Source: Ianthella basta
Lineage: Eukaryota > Porifera > Demospongiae > Verongiida > Ianthellidae
Assembly: GCA_964019415.1 (NCBI GenBank)
Contig: OZ025890.1
Span: forward strand, 4,197,292-4,261,291
Reading direction: 5' to 3'
Length of the DNA: 64,000 nucleotides
Shown here: piece after piece, positions 43,451 to 55,649 of the stretch
Layout: every line of letters begins with the position of its first letter
Numbering within the stretch: the first letter of the stretch is position 1
Made by a program: the position numbers and the translations under genes
Notes under the pieces: generated by a model
What the model was told of the DNA's origin: nothing
What the model saw: only the letters and a program-made list of their open reading frames with translations
Database searches by the model: none

Positions 43451-45131
43451 GGTATGCGGTATGCGGATGACTCTTCTGCAGCTGGAGCTATCAAGAGCCT
43501 TAGGAAATGGTGGGAGGAATTGCAGAAGGTTGGTCCTAGCTTTGGTTACTTCCCAAATCCATCAAAGTGTCTTCTAGTTGTGAAGGAACAATGGCTTCCA
43601 GAAGCCCAAGCAGTCTTTGGAGACACTGGAATCCAACTTACTTCTGCTGGAGGTAGATACCTTGGCTCGGCCATCGGTGTCACTTCCTTCAAAGAAGCCT
43701 TTGTGAGGGAGAAGGTTGACCAGTGGGTATGTGAGCTAGAGAAGTTGGCAGACATAGCTGCTTCCCAACCCCAAGCGGCCTATTCAGCACTAGTCTTTAG
43801 TCTGAAACATAAATGGTCTTTCCTAGCAAGAACCACACGAGGCATCTCAGAGCTGTTGCATCCTGTAGAGGATGTCATTCGCCACAAAGTGATACCAGCC
43901 ATAACAGGGAAAAAAAAACATCACTGATGCAGAAAGGAGGCTGTTTGCTCTACCCACAAACCTAGGAGGCCTAGGAATTCCCATCTTGCCAGATAGTGCT
44001 GATAATGAGTTAGCCAACTCCTTCCTTGTCTCAGAGCCACTTATGTGCTCCCTACAGAAGAAGAGTGCAGTTCATACTGCTGAAGTTGAGGCTCAACAAA
44101 ATGAGGCCAGGAAAAGGGTCAGACAACAGAACAAGAAGCGACAGGAGGGCGAGATGAAGATGACTTTGGAGGCACTCAACAGCACCACTCAGAATGTAGC
44201 CACTCTAGCACAAGAGAAGGGAGCGTCTGCGTGGTTAGGAACCCTGCCGATTGAGGAACATGGCTTTTCCCTGAATAAAGGAGCTTTCAGGGATGCCCTG
44301 GCTTTAAGATATGGATGGCTTCCAAACAACCTTCCCTCCATATGCTCATGCGGCAAGGCAAACTCTGTACAACATGCTCTGAGTTGCACAAAAGGAGGTC
44401 TTCCAATCCACAGACACAATGACATCCGTGACCTTACAGCCATGCTTATGGAAGAAGTGAGTCGCTCCACAGAAATTGAACCACCGTTGCAGCCACTTAC
44501 TGGGGAGAACCTACAAGGGAGATCAGCCAATGTTCAAGATGACAGTCGTATGGACATCAGATGTATGGGGTTTTGGATCAAGCATCAGGATGCATTTTTT
44601 GACGTGAGGGTTTTTAACCCGCTGGCAGCCTCCAACCAAAATCCTAACATCTTGACGACTTTTCAGAGACACGAGAGAGAGAAGCGAAGGATGTATGACC
44701 AAAGAATAAGAGAGATTGAACATGGCTCGTTCACTCCCTTGGTCTTCTCAGCATGTGGAGGAATGGGTCCATCAACTACAATTGCCTACAAGCGTCTAGC
44801 TGCACTGATAGCGGAGAAGAGAGGACAGAGATACTGCCGCGTGATGCAGTGGCTCCGGTGCCAACTGTCATTCAGTCTCCTGCGAGCAGCCATAGCAGCA
44901 ATCAGAGGATCAAGGTCTGCTCATTCCTCCCGTAAATCTGCTGCAGTGATCGAGTTGGCGATTGCAGAGGGTCGAGTACCCTCGGCATGACTCACAATCT
45001 GACAATGACATGACAATGACAAGACAATCTGTAATGTATGCATTATTTCGTCAATTATTGTTTGTTATTTTATCAGGCATTGCGCATGTATGCCTATGTA
45101 ATCCTCATTATCATTAGTGTGCGCTTCATAC
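43451..45131 (+). mobile_element. 5'-truncated RLE non-LTR retrotransposon in the start exon of syntaxin C
   Basis: AGATGAAGGACAGAT is repeated exactly on both sides (43436-43450 and 45132-45146); in unit 1 it occurs once (31115-31129). The 1681-bp insert begins within the RT domain and ends in a short 3' tail without a poly-A run, ending GCGCTTCATAC. Truncation at the 5' end plus a target duplication is the mark of target-primed reverse transcription. Confidence 0.92.
43454..44990 (+). pseudogene. partial RT and restriction-like endonuclease of the inserted LINE
   Basis: The reading begins at the catalytic box (RYADDSSAAG), so the RT fingers are missing. It continues through a thumb region (NPSKCLLVVKE, LGSAIGVTSF) and an LGGLGIPIL motif. 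A zinc knuckle (CSCGK...HALSC) is followed by RHNDIRD and a nuclease core with RMDIRC and FFDVRVFNP. The frame breaks once in an A8 run near 43912, between 43454-43927 and 43986-44990; the second part is otherwise open for 334 codons. It differs strongly from the element at 1-2998, so it belongs to a different RLE family. Confidence 0.8.
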
Positions 45132-45133
45132 AG

Positions 45134-46859
45134 ATGAAGGACAGATTACAACAGCTAAGAGATGCGGTAAGGAGGCTGCGGTGTTTGTGAGGTCACGTGG
45201 GGTAACTTCGCGAAAGGGGCAACTTCGTAAACTTTGAATTCCAATGGCTGTAACTTCGCGATTGTATTGGCGATCTAGTTGTACTCTGGCACACAGCATG
45301 CTGACTTTATAGTGAATCACCCACCAGGGCTCTGAGCCGCTGCGATTCTTTCTTGCTGCGACAGGGGTGCAACTTGCGTTCCGGGTACTGCATATTCAGC
45401 GAAAAAAAAACTTTAGTTTTAGCTCTATCTCCCTCAGCGCATGCAAAACTGCAACAAAACGTACTTCATCAGTTACATATAACCTGTGTGTAGAGTGCAT
45501 AAGCCAGGTACGCACCAAAATGAGCAGCCTTAGGCTCGATCTTTCTAATAGATGGTACCGCATCAGGTATGCTGTCGAATGACGGCGTTATTAACTGTGC
45601 ATAAGCTGATTTTGTATTGAATCCACAAGAATGATAGGCCACAGGCTCAGTTTTGTGTCTAGTCACATCTCCTCTGCAATGAAGCCAATTCCTTCGCCGT
45701 TCCTCATATATTGCGGTATAGCCGCCATTTTCAAGTTACCCCACCTACTATTTTACGATCGTTGTCACATTTCTGCTGAGATCTCGGGAAATATTAGCTC
45801 AATTCACTTCAGTTTTGGTGTATGCCTTGGCACTAGATGCCAGTAGCTGGAAATAAGTCGGGCATTCGCAGCTTTTCAACTGTTGGAATTACGCGGCAAT
45901 TAAGTTTTCACGGAGTTACCCCATTTCACCTTATCTGGTATTTAGATATGGACTGACGGCTTTTGTGCGCTGTGCCGAACTGGCTTTGGACCAAGAACGC
46001 TGTGTCGTACTGCGATGTAGCCTCATTGATGTTACTGTGTTGTGTTGGGATCTCTCCGTGTTCCTCTCCCTGCGTGTAGGCTCACGTCACAGGGGAAGAA
46101 GACTATTCCCAGACGATGACGGTGACTGTGGAGGCGGATCAAGAGGAAGTCGAATTGGCGGGCTATTTTGACAACGTGAGTGCCCGCGTGCCAATGCATC
46201 ATGTAGCCCCTCTGCTGTGGAAAGCTGGTAAAGTGTGCGCAAGAGCTACACACGCACTATGTGGAACTGATCATGGTCAACGTTAAGCCACACACACCCA
46301 ACCTAGCCGGACACTAGCCCCTGTCACTACTGAAGAGGTGTTTTCCTTCAGGGTCTCTGTTATAAGGAGCCCCACCGAACACTCAGGGCCCACCTATCCC
46401 ATTACCACATAAGACAATCTACAGGTATATAAGGGTTCATGCATACAGCTACTTGTAAGCACTTATATGTAGGTTCCACAAGACACAACGCTGTGATGTG
46501 GTGAGTGCTTAGATGCATACAGGGACCGTCCATGATGTTGCAAAAAGGCCTGAATCCATGACAGTCATGTGGACCAATCACTGAGCATGGAGGCACCAAA
46601 CTCTGCTACCGATTGGTTCACGTCACACAGCTTATGGATTTCGATTTACTTGTTGCAGTATCGTGGATGATCACTGTACGCACATAAGCATACTGATTGA
46701 CACACATTTCCAAAAGCTAAACACCCCACTACATGGAGATGTGTACTAAGCTACCTCCAGAATTAGCACTTGGGCCTGTTCCAGACTGTCTGGAATAGAG
46801 CAGTGTCACTGTACTAGTATGTCATCAATGGTGGCTGGAATGTTGCCTTCAGCTTCAAG

Positions 46860-46941
<82 letters not shown>

Positions 46942-49550
46942 TGCCATATTACTCTGTAGTGGTGCCATATAACTCTGTAGTGGTGCCATATTTCTCTGTA
47001 GTGGTGCCATATAACTCTGTAGTGGTGCCATATAGCTCTGTAGTGGTGCCATATTACTCTGTAGTGATGCCGTATAACTCTGTAGTGGTGCCATATTTAT
47101 CTGTAGTGGTGCCATATTACTCTGTAGTGGTGCCATATAACTCTGTAGTGGTGCTGTATTACTCTGTAGTGGTGCCATATTACTCTGTAGTGGTGCCATA
47201 TAACTCTGTAGTGGTGCTGTATTACTCTGTAGTGGTGCCATATTACTCTGTAGTGGTGCCATATAACTCTGTAGTGGTGCCATATTACTCTGTAGTGGTG
47301 CCATATAACTCTGTAGTGGTGCCATATTACTCTGTAGTGGTGCCATATAACTCTGTAGTGGTGCCATATTACTCTGTAGTGTTGCCATATGTATATGATA
47401 CATCCTTGCCCAGAGAGATGTAAGACCCTTTCCCTCAAGAGCTGCAATCTGATTGGTCAGAATAGGCTAAGTACGCTGTATATGATTTATACCACACTTA
47501 AGTGTGGTCCGTAAGTGATGTCTCCCTGAGGCCAGAAGGAGTCACCCATTTGGTAACATAGTGTAATAGTGCCTTCCAGCACCAGCTACCATACCACTCC
47601 TGTGAAGTCATGCTAGCTACATAATATTTCAGGGGAGGGCACACTCATACACTTCTTTACAGGTCTCCATGTGGTCTGTGCTCAGTTGAATGGTAGCATT
47701 TCCTAATGTTTCTGAGTAGGCAGGTGTCCCTGTTGAATGTGTAGTCATCAGATGTGGGGCTTACCAGTTGGTGACCACACTCTGAGTAGGAGTGGGCGAG
47801 TGGTGTTTTAATGGGAGAACCATTCATAAGAGTATGTAGGAATTTTCAACTCTATTATAGAGGAGCTGCATGTTTAGCACACAGGGTACCAGTCCATCCA
47901 GCTTAGTGCGTGTGCGTGCGTGCGTGCGTGCGTGTGTGTACATGTGTGTGTGAATTTGAACTTTAGGGATGAGGTGCAAATGACATGCTCCTCTACATAG
48001 TATTGTCCTACATACGTAAGTGGGTACAACAAAGTAGTGCGTAGTACATACAAACGTGCATGCACTCACTTCTTGTACCCACCACCATTTGAGGAGTCAT
48101 GACATTGTGTAGTGTGTAGAGGTTACCAGTAAGCCATGCTGGGGTAGTTCTTCTGTAAGTAAGTCACTTGCTGTCATCGAGCCCCTTGGTGAGCATTGTG
48201 TGACTGACTGTCTGTCTGTCTGTGCGTCTGTGTGTACACAGGTGGATGACCTGAGGCGGAGTATCACCATCATTGGGCAGAAGCTGGAGCAAGTACGAAG
48301 CAACCACAATATTCTACTCACCAAGCCAAGGAATGATGGTTAGTAGGTGCGGGCACCACTGTCACATTGGCAAGCACAGGGATTGGTGATGCCATACTGG
48401 TTTCACTGATCTCATCTCAGTGATTAATGACAACATCCTTTAGTATGGAGTTTCTTCCTTACTATTTTTACTCTGTCACAGGGAAAATGTAGGAATTGTA
48501 GACATCAGCAAATTGTAAATTCGCAAGTGCTGACAATGTTGCATTTGCTGCTGTCCTGTCAGTAAAGTGGTATTTAGGTATATTGCTTCTGTGTGCATTT
48601 CTGTGCACACTTACTTCTGTGTACACACAATGTCCACAAGCATGCACACAAGTAGAGGAGATATCAAGAAAGACCTTACGTACCATCACTTCACACTTCA
48701 CCATTGACAGCACGAGTGTGGGCTGCCACACGGCAGTCACCCTGTGACCAATACATGAGGCATGAGAGGGCAATTGGTCACTGCTGTGATGATTGGCCGA
48801 TGGCTGAAACTCAGTGGTAGAGTGTACATAGGTCCCAGGTTTAACTCCCCCGGCTCTGTGACTATTTTCCCTCTCTTCCCTGCCCCCATGGAACTGTAAT
48901 TTAATAATTGCCGAGCGGCGAGCATAAGCGAGCGAAGCGAGGCCATTGATCGCTGTCTATTCAAGCCTCGACGATATATGTATATCCGATATTTGTATCG
49001 TACGACATGTGACTGCGCATGTGATGGCTCGTCTTTTCAAAGGGTTGATTTGCTCCTGTTCGGCCGCTCATCTTTGCCAGCATGCTCCCGTGGAAGAGGG
49101 GCACAGAAGGAGAGCAGATGGGAATGGCAACGACACGGCTGCGTCCAGCATGCCGAGGGGGCCACGCTGCAAGACGGTGCGTGCGACTGAATGCGGCAGA
49201 ATGGCGCGAGGCTACTGGCCTCGGCGACGGACGAGCAGCGGCAGTCCAGGCTTGAGGAGCTTTGGCAGTAACAGACAAGGAGCTTGGCTACTAAGACAGC
49301 TCCAGTCTGTAACATCACATTACACTTGTCTACTGGCCACGTACTATTCATGCTGCGAGGCAATTCTTATGCGCTTAGCTTATGCCTAGTATCTAGGTGG
49401 GATAGTTATTCTATGATGCTCTGTGCACAAATACTACTGTACACCCACTGTGTCCAGCTCTGCAGCAGGAGACAGACCAACTTATTCAGCAGATAAAGGT
49501 GCAGGCCCTCAAGATCAACAACACCCTCAAGAGTGAGCTTCATCACATGG

Positions 49551-49603
<53 letters not shown>

Positions 49604-49606
49604 CAC

Positions 49607-49656
<50 letters not shown>

Positions 49657-50585
49657 GATGGGTGAGATGTTGCTGTAGCAGAGGTCAAAGAGATTTGTCT
49701 TAGAAGAGACATTCAGTTTGCCGTATGCATACAAATTTTGTGGTACTTGTATTTTGCAAATGGAGTATTCAGACATCACTGTAAGATCTGCCTCACTAAT
49801 GGCATTTCAGAGAATAGTTCGTTAACCAACTGTGTAACTGTGTGTGTTGTATATATGTACAGTACGTACCAGGATTCCTACAGCCACACACAATACTTTG
49901 CTAATTGCCCTAACTATGAAAGAACTTACCTTTACACAAAGCAGCAACTTACCTTTACACAAAGCAGCACACACACCATTCTCAGCATATCCTGTATTGC
50001 TCCCCACATCTCTCCTAGTCTTTCCAATTCGCACTCTCTTCACAAATTCTTCTGCGACTACTTGAATGCTTGAATGCTGAATGGATGGACGCTAGCCCAC
50101 AGAAAAACGAAGTTTCTGCAGTCTTAGAGTTGCCCTCGATCCCTTCTCTACGTAGCAGAGAGACTCCAATTGCCTCATGGACACTAGAATCCAGTAACTT
50201 CCTGTATGTGCTATAAATGGGAGAAATATCCACACTTTTACGTGCATTTCGTGGACGTCGGCTGATTCACCAAGTCAGCAAAAATGTAGCCCCACAAAAT
50301 GTACATACGGTATTTGCTGGATAACACGTTTACAGTGCCTGCCTTCTATCATCACCGTTGAAGTGTTCCATTGAGTCATGCTCCATTCTTTCTTCGCTGT
50401 GACATGGTGTGTGTACATGCTTGGCATGTTGTGAACTTGGCCTACCGTGTGTTTGAGGAATGAGTGCTAATGGTTGTTGGTTTCATCTGTCTCTCTCAGA
50501 GATGGCAGAGGATCAAGGCCACATGGAGGCGTCTCGGGAGAGGAATCAGACGGATGTCAGGATTAAGAGGGCACAGGTACTGCAT

Positions 50586-50653
<68 letters not shown>

Positions 50654-52289
50654 TGTGGTGTGCATGTGTGGTGTGTGTGTGGTGTGTGTGGTGCAGTTGT
50701 TATCTATTCATGCACAGCCCCCCCCCCCCCCCCCCTCCTCCCGTTAGTACAACACCCTGGTGAAGCAGTTTCGTGACACTATGTATGAGTACAACACCCT
50801 GACAGAGGAGTACAGAGCCAAGAGCAAGGACAGGATAAAGAGGCAGCTTGAACTGGGTGAGGAAGTGCATGTCACGTTTGTATGTGGCACTTGTCAGATA
50901 CCTTGTGTGGTGAGTGAACGGTGCAGACCCCTCCAGTACATCCTTTACCTCTCCCTGGTTTTGTCCTGTTTGAAATGGGCCTTCACAACTATCCCAACTT
51001 TGACTTCCTTAGTGGCAGGAAAGGCATGTGTCATATAACACAGTTTGTCTCTTCCTTGCATGACCTGTCCAGCCATTTGTTCGCTACTTTGATTCTTCTC
51101 TAAGACTGAGGGTCTTGAGCCTCTCAGTGTAGGGTAGGCATTTATAAACTAGCACACGCACAGAATTTCTAGTCCAAATTCAGCACATCACCCGGTCACT
51201 TCACAGAATCCGACGCTCTTGCTTCCTGAGGAATAGGGCACAGTCCGGCTGACTGTCTTTGGAACATGTCCCACTGGGTTAGGGTTAGGGGTTATCAGCA
51301 TTTCTCCCACATTTGGCAAAGAAACGTTTTTGTACTTGTGATATCCTCTAATGTAGGAAGGCCACTTGTAGCAGAAACCTTCGCTGATGACTTGACTAGC
51401 CATTCCTGGCAATTTTACCACGTCACCAATACTGTACAGGATCGCGCATTGCTTACCAGTCACATAGGTGAAGCTTGTACTATTTCACCATATAATATCT
51501 ATTGGGTAATTTAATTTTGATGCAGACTCTATAAGCAGGCCACCTCTGTATAGCAGCCACTTGGTCCGGTCCCAAGGATGACCGTCTGATACAGTACAGG
51601 CTCCACTGTATCATTCATGTGTGTACACAAATGTGCACGAGAGGATTGAGTGTATAGCTTTTGTGCAGCACTGTACACAATTTCAGCTCAAAGTAGCACT
51701 TTGCAAACAAGTTATGCTGCAACTTCCATTAGTGAAAGCTGCACGATGCTTACTTTAGCCACCAGTTTAATGTTGTTAGCTGTGTATGTACAGTACATGG
51801 TGCATCTGTGCAATGAGTGTGCTATTTAGTTGTATATACTGTATGTAAAATGGTGTATGTTGTTCTACCCCAGCCAACCGGGAAGTGACAGAAGACCAGC
51901 TTGAGGAGATTCTGGACAACCCAGAGACCAATATCTTCACACAAGATGTGAGTTTCTCCCAATTCTGGTTTGAGGTGCTGAAGGTTGTGCCATTGAATCC
52001 TGGCCCTGGTCTGGCCTTATTCCTTAAAGTGTTGTTGCTTTTCTCTATTGACTTCACCCCTTCCCATTCATCCTCACCCATTCCCTTCCTCCCTTCTTCC
52101 CATTTGTGTCATACTTTCCCATCCACCAATACTGTCCTTTCACTTTCACTCTTCTCCTTTCAGATCTTAGTTGACTCAGCACAGTGGCAACTAGCTCTTA
52201 GTGAAATTCAAGCCAGAAACCAAGACCTTCGCATACTGCAGACAACCATGCAGGTGTGCATGCACGCACACGCACGCACACACACACAC

Positions 52290-52353
<64 letters not shown>

Positions 52354-52379
52354 GTGCACACACACACACACACACTTGT

Positions 52380-52429
<50 letters not shown>

Positions 52430-52787
52430 GGCAGCCTCTAGATGTGATTGGAGTGGAGTCACTAGCCCTCTTCGCACTCCTGTCACATGTTCCATGGTTC
52501 CTGCCTACATGTGTCTAATAATGGATAGAGAGTGTGCTTATTGTCTGTTGCTTTCCTGTTGTACGTAGGAACTTTACGAAATGTTCCTCACCATGGCAAC
52601 GCTGGTGGAAGAGCAGGTACATACCTGTGCAGGTTACACTGATACTGAATGTTGCGATATTTGGTGTGCTTACTGTATGCTATTGTTCCTTGTCTTTGTG
52701 TGGCTTGTTTGGGCTAGTTTCTCTTCTGTTGTGGACGTGTGTGTGTGTCTGTCTAGTCTAACATGTAGTGTGTGTGCGTGCGCGCGC

Positions 52788-52843
<56 letters not shown>

Positions 52844-54093
52844 CATAGCCAGCAGCCACTGTATGTGATGTGTACGTAGATAGCACTTGACAAGTGGGCT
52901 AAACCCACTCTAACCTATCCCCCAGGGAGAGACTATTGACCGCATTGAGGACAATGTGAATTCTGCTGCTGACTACGTGCAGTGGGGTACACACTCTGTG
53001 AGGAGAGCAGTGTCATCTGTCCAAAGGAGCAGAAAGGTCTGTCGGTCACAACCATCCTGTGTACCTATGTCTGTGTGTCCTGTGTACAGTATGAGACAAT
53101 ACGATATTAATGGCTGGTTCTGTTTCCGATCATTTTATTGAACAACTTGGCCATTTTACAGTACATCCCTTGTCCGCTGTACAGTTTGCCGATAATGGGT
53201 GTGCTTACATCCAACCAGCAGCAATGTCGAATGGTACCAGCTAGTGATTAATTGTTCGGTAGCCCTCATTAATTATTGCTCCCAACCGTTAACCTCACAT
53301 AACAGAACTGCTTCTGCCCTCCTTTTTCTTGAGCATAGATAAGGGTCATGTATCTATGCCTTGAGCAATGACATCATTCAATAGTACGAACTGGAGGGGA
53401 TGCACACTCGTTTGCAAACCAAACTGTGTAGGAACCATTGCATACTAACTTCATTCGTCTCCAGTACTCCTGTACTATGGAAAGGGTCATTCCATTTTCT
53501 GATCATTTTGTAAAATCATGGTATATTGTCACATACTGCATAAACTATCTTGACAAAATTTTGTCATTTGCATAGTCTCTGATGGTACGTAGAGCTCTTT
53601 TGTGAGATTGCCATTGAATTTAGCATTTCAGTTACCTAAATTGCCCTGTCTATGATATTTTGTAATGTTTAACTTTGCTTTTTGCCCCACTCTCCCCTCT
53701 CTACCCCTCTCTCTACCCCACTCTCCCCCTCTCTCCCCCTCTCTACCCTTTTCTACCCTTCTCTACCCCTCTCTACCCCTCTCTACCCTTCTCTACCCCT
53801 CTCTCCCCTTCTCTACCCCTCTGTACCCCTCTCTCCCCTTCTCTCCCCCTCTCTCTCCCTCTCTCCCCCATCTCTCCCCCTCTCTCCTTATCTCTCCCCC
53901 TCTCCTTATCTCTTCCCCGCTCTCCCTCTCTCCCCCTCTCTCCTTATCTCTCCCCTGCTCTCCCCCTCTCTCCCCCTCTCTACCTCCAAAGCTGACATTT
54001 GTCATTGCGTGCATCATCATTGGAGTTGTCCTGGTGATAATCATCATTATTGCAATCCTTGTGGCAGTTGTCGTGGCAACCACTAATAGATGA
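45134..54093 (+). CDS. syntaxin C (Qa-SNARE), 11 exons, tandem copy of syntaxin B
   Basis: Exons: 45134-45166, 46080-46175, 48242-48338, 49458-49532, 50500-50576, 50748-50856, 51874-51947, 52164-52253, 52569-52616, 52926-53036, 53992-54093. They join in frame to 303 residues with all splice sites kept. About 15 residues differ from syntaxin B: five in exon 2, L>Q in exon 5, two in exon 8, one in the anchor, and six packed between residues 253 and 265, just before the anchor. The SNARE zero-layer Gln233 is unchanged. The start codon lies in the right-hand target duplication of a retrotransposon, so the coding frame is whole but the original leader is 1.68 kb away. The gene looks functional if it is transcribed. 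Confidence 0.88.
45190..45931. mobile_element. 742-bp MITE-like element in syntaxin C intron 1, TA target
   Basis: The ends are AGGTCACGTGGGGTAACTTC and, inverted, AGGTGAAATGGGGTAACTCC. Comparison with unit 1 (GTGTTTG-TA-TCTGG at 31170) shows the exact empty site, TA; here the left TA reads TG. It carries no long coding sequence. The ends match those of the MITE at 12187. Confidence 0.8.
46861..46940 (+). repeat. (GT)n microsatellite in syntaxin C intron 2
   Basis: About 40 GT units, directly followed by the 21-bp minisatellite. Confidence 0.95.
46940..47390 (+). repeat. 21-bp minisatellite in syntaxin C intron 2
   Basis: About 21 copies of the unit also seen at 33299-33810. The array is more uniform here (mostly GTGGTGCC). 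Confidence 0.95.
48908..49390. other. about 483-bp CpG-rich insertion, present only in unit 2
   Basis: Unit 1 reads straight across (AATAATATCTAG near 36097). The insert is rich in CpG and begins GCCGAGCGGCGAGCATAAGC. Some inverted similarity between its ends (GCATAAGC and ATTGCC) hints at a transposon, but I could not define termini or a target duplication. No protein was recognised. Confidence 0.6.
50587..50645 (+). repeat. (GT)n microsatellite next to the exon 5 donor of syntaxin C
   Basis: The tract begins about 10 bp after the donor at 50577. A C16 run follows at 50719-50735 near the exon 6 acceptor. Confidence 0.9.
52262..52428. repeat. (CA)n microsatellite in syntaxin C intron 8
   Basis: Begins about 10 bp after the exon 8 donor. 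The unit-1 counterpart (39085-39157) is less than half as long. Confidence 0.9.
53690..53985 (+). repeat. CT-rich minisatellite abutting the last syntaxin C acceptor
   Basis: CCCCTCTCTAC-type units up to ACCTCCAAAG, the acceptor of the anchor exon. Confidence 0.9.
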
Positions 54094-54515
54094 ACAAACA
54101 AACACATATTGTGCATGTCAGTTTTACACAAATGATGTAGGAATCATGCAATTAGTGATTAGTAAGTTAGATAACTGTTTGGACCGTAGGAGTTTGTTCA
54201 TTTGTAGCTGTATGCCTTAACCTGTACATACCTCCATACACTCCTGAGTTAGCGCTACATGTGTCAGTAGGTGTCACTGCACCACTGTGTGCTGACATTG
54301 ATTGATCTGCTGTAACTTGTGGCTACCATTGCAAGTAGTATAGTCAACAAGAATACACATTAATATGACGTTCACCGAGTAGCTTTGTGCTACGTACATG
54401 GTGGAAGTATATGTATGACATTGTGTATATATGTAGGGGAGAAGATTTGGATTGATTTCTCAGCTGAAATCCATCTGGGAAATTTTCAGTACGTTTGTCG
54501 CATGCACCTACAACT

Positions 54516-54570
54516 TAGTCAGGCATCGCGTGACCCCTCCTCATGGAAGGGGTCACGCGACACCTGACTA
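54516..54570. mobile_element. 55-bp foldback insertion, absent from unit 1
   Basis: Arms TAGTCAGGCATCGCGTGACC and GGTCACGCGACACCTGACTA surround a short centre. Unit 1 reads CCTACAACCGTCTCAG without it (41185). No clear target duplication. It shares only TAGTC with the family at 42539. Confidence 0.7.
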
Positions 54571-55649
54571 CCTGTCTCAGAGAGCACCCCCTAAATTGGT
54601 GTGTGGCTCACAATGTTTCTGAAAATGAGTGAATCAAACCTTCAAAAGATTGTTAAAGGACTGCAATGATGTAAACGGAGACTAGATCAGTTCACTGCTC
54701 TTCATACAAAAATGTTTGGACTTTGTGGTAAAGAGAGGACAGTTTGCAACTGCTTCTAGATTAAAACGACTTGGCTTGAGTGTTGGTAGCAGTCATTTAG
54801 TGCGACAAATGCTCAATGCATATGGCAACTACATGAAAGACTTGTGAAAAGGCAGACCCAGCTGGTGATGAAAGTGAGCAGACATGATTCTAATTTGGAT
54901 ATACTGAGTACCGATTGTGGGACAGACTGTCGTACTGTGTGCTATATAACAATTCGTATTTGCGTCATCAATTACTTAACACTACAAACGACACCTTTTG
55001 TGTACTTCCACCTTCCCTATATAACTCATGCATGGAAGGGGAGTGACTGGCACCAGATTTGAGATGTCTGTACAGACCGCTATATATACCAACAAATTAT
55101 AATTTTGAAGCAATATTGCCTGTGGCGTAATCATATGTATTCCTCCGGCCGCCATTTTGTAGGGCAGAGGAATGGTATTATGGTCACTATATACAGTCCA
55201 CTTGTAAGGCACACTTTGCAAATTAAAAGCACATGCAGAGACGTGTACTAGTTGCGCAAGTGAAACACCCTGTCCATCGTACAACCTGTGATGAGTATGA
55301 ACATGACAAAAGCAATTGAAGAAAGATGGACTTAGCACACAGGTCATTGAGTAGCCTTGAAAGGAAGCCATATTTATATGGCCATTAGGTAGTGTAATTG
55401 TGTGCATGGATCTGATATGTCTCCTTGCTAGCTGCATTGTAGGGTGGCCAGAGATCCACTAAGGACTCACACAAGAAGCAGGACTTAGTGTACCAATATG
55501 CATAAATGGAGGGAGGAAGGGAGGGAGAGAAACCACATCTGGTTATGAGCTATGCTATGTGGTATCCAACTATAACCTCCACGAATATTTAATGCACAGT
55601 TGACAGTGACTTTACAGTAACTGTATTTTAATGGATATCAGAGTCAAAC

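Larger units (their letters stand above)
43380..55529 (+). repeat. tandem duplication unit 2 (syntaxin C), about 12.15 kb
   Basis: Partner of 31059-42167. It has gained a 1.68 kb retrotransposon (43451), a 0.74 kb MITE (45190), about 0.48 kb of GC-rich sequence (48908) and a 55-bp foldback (54516), and lacks two segments present in unit 1. Confidence 0.9.

Noticed and set aside
48946-49389. 147-codon open frame in the CpG-rich insertion
   Set aside because: GC-rich sequence lowers the stop frequency; open frames occur on both strands and none has recognisable motifs.
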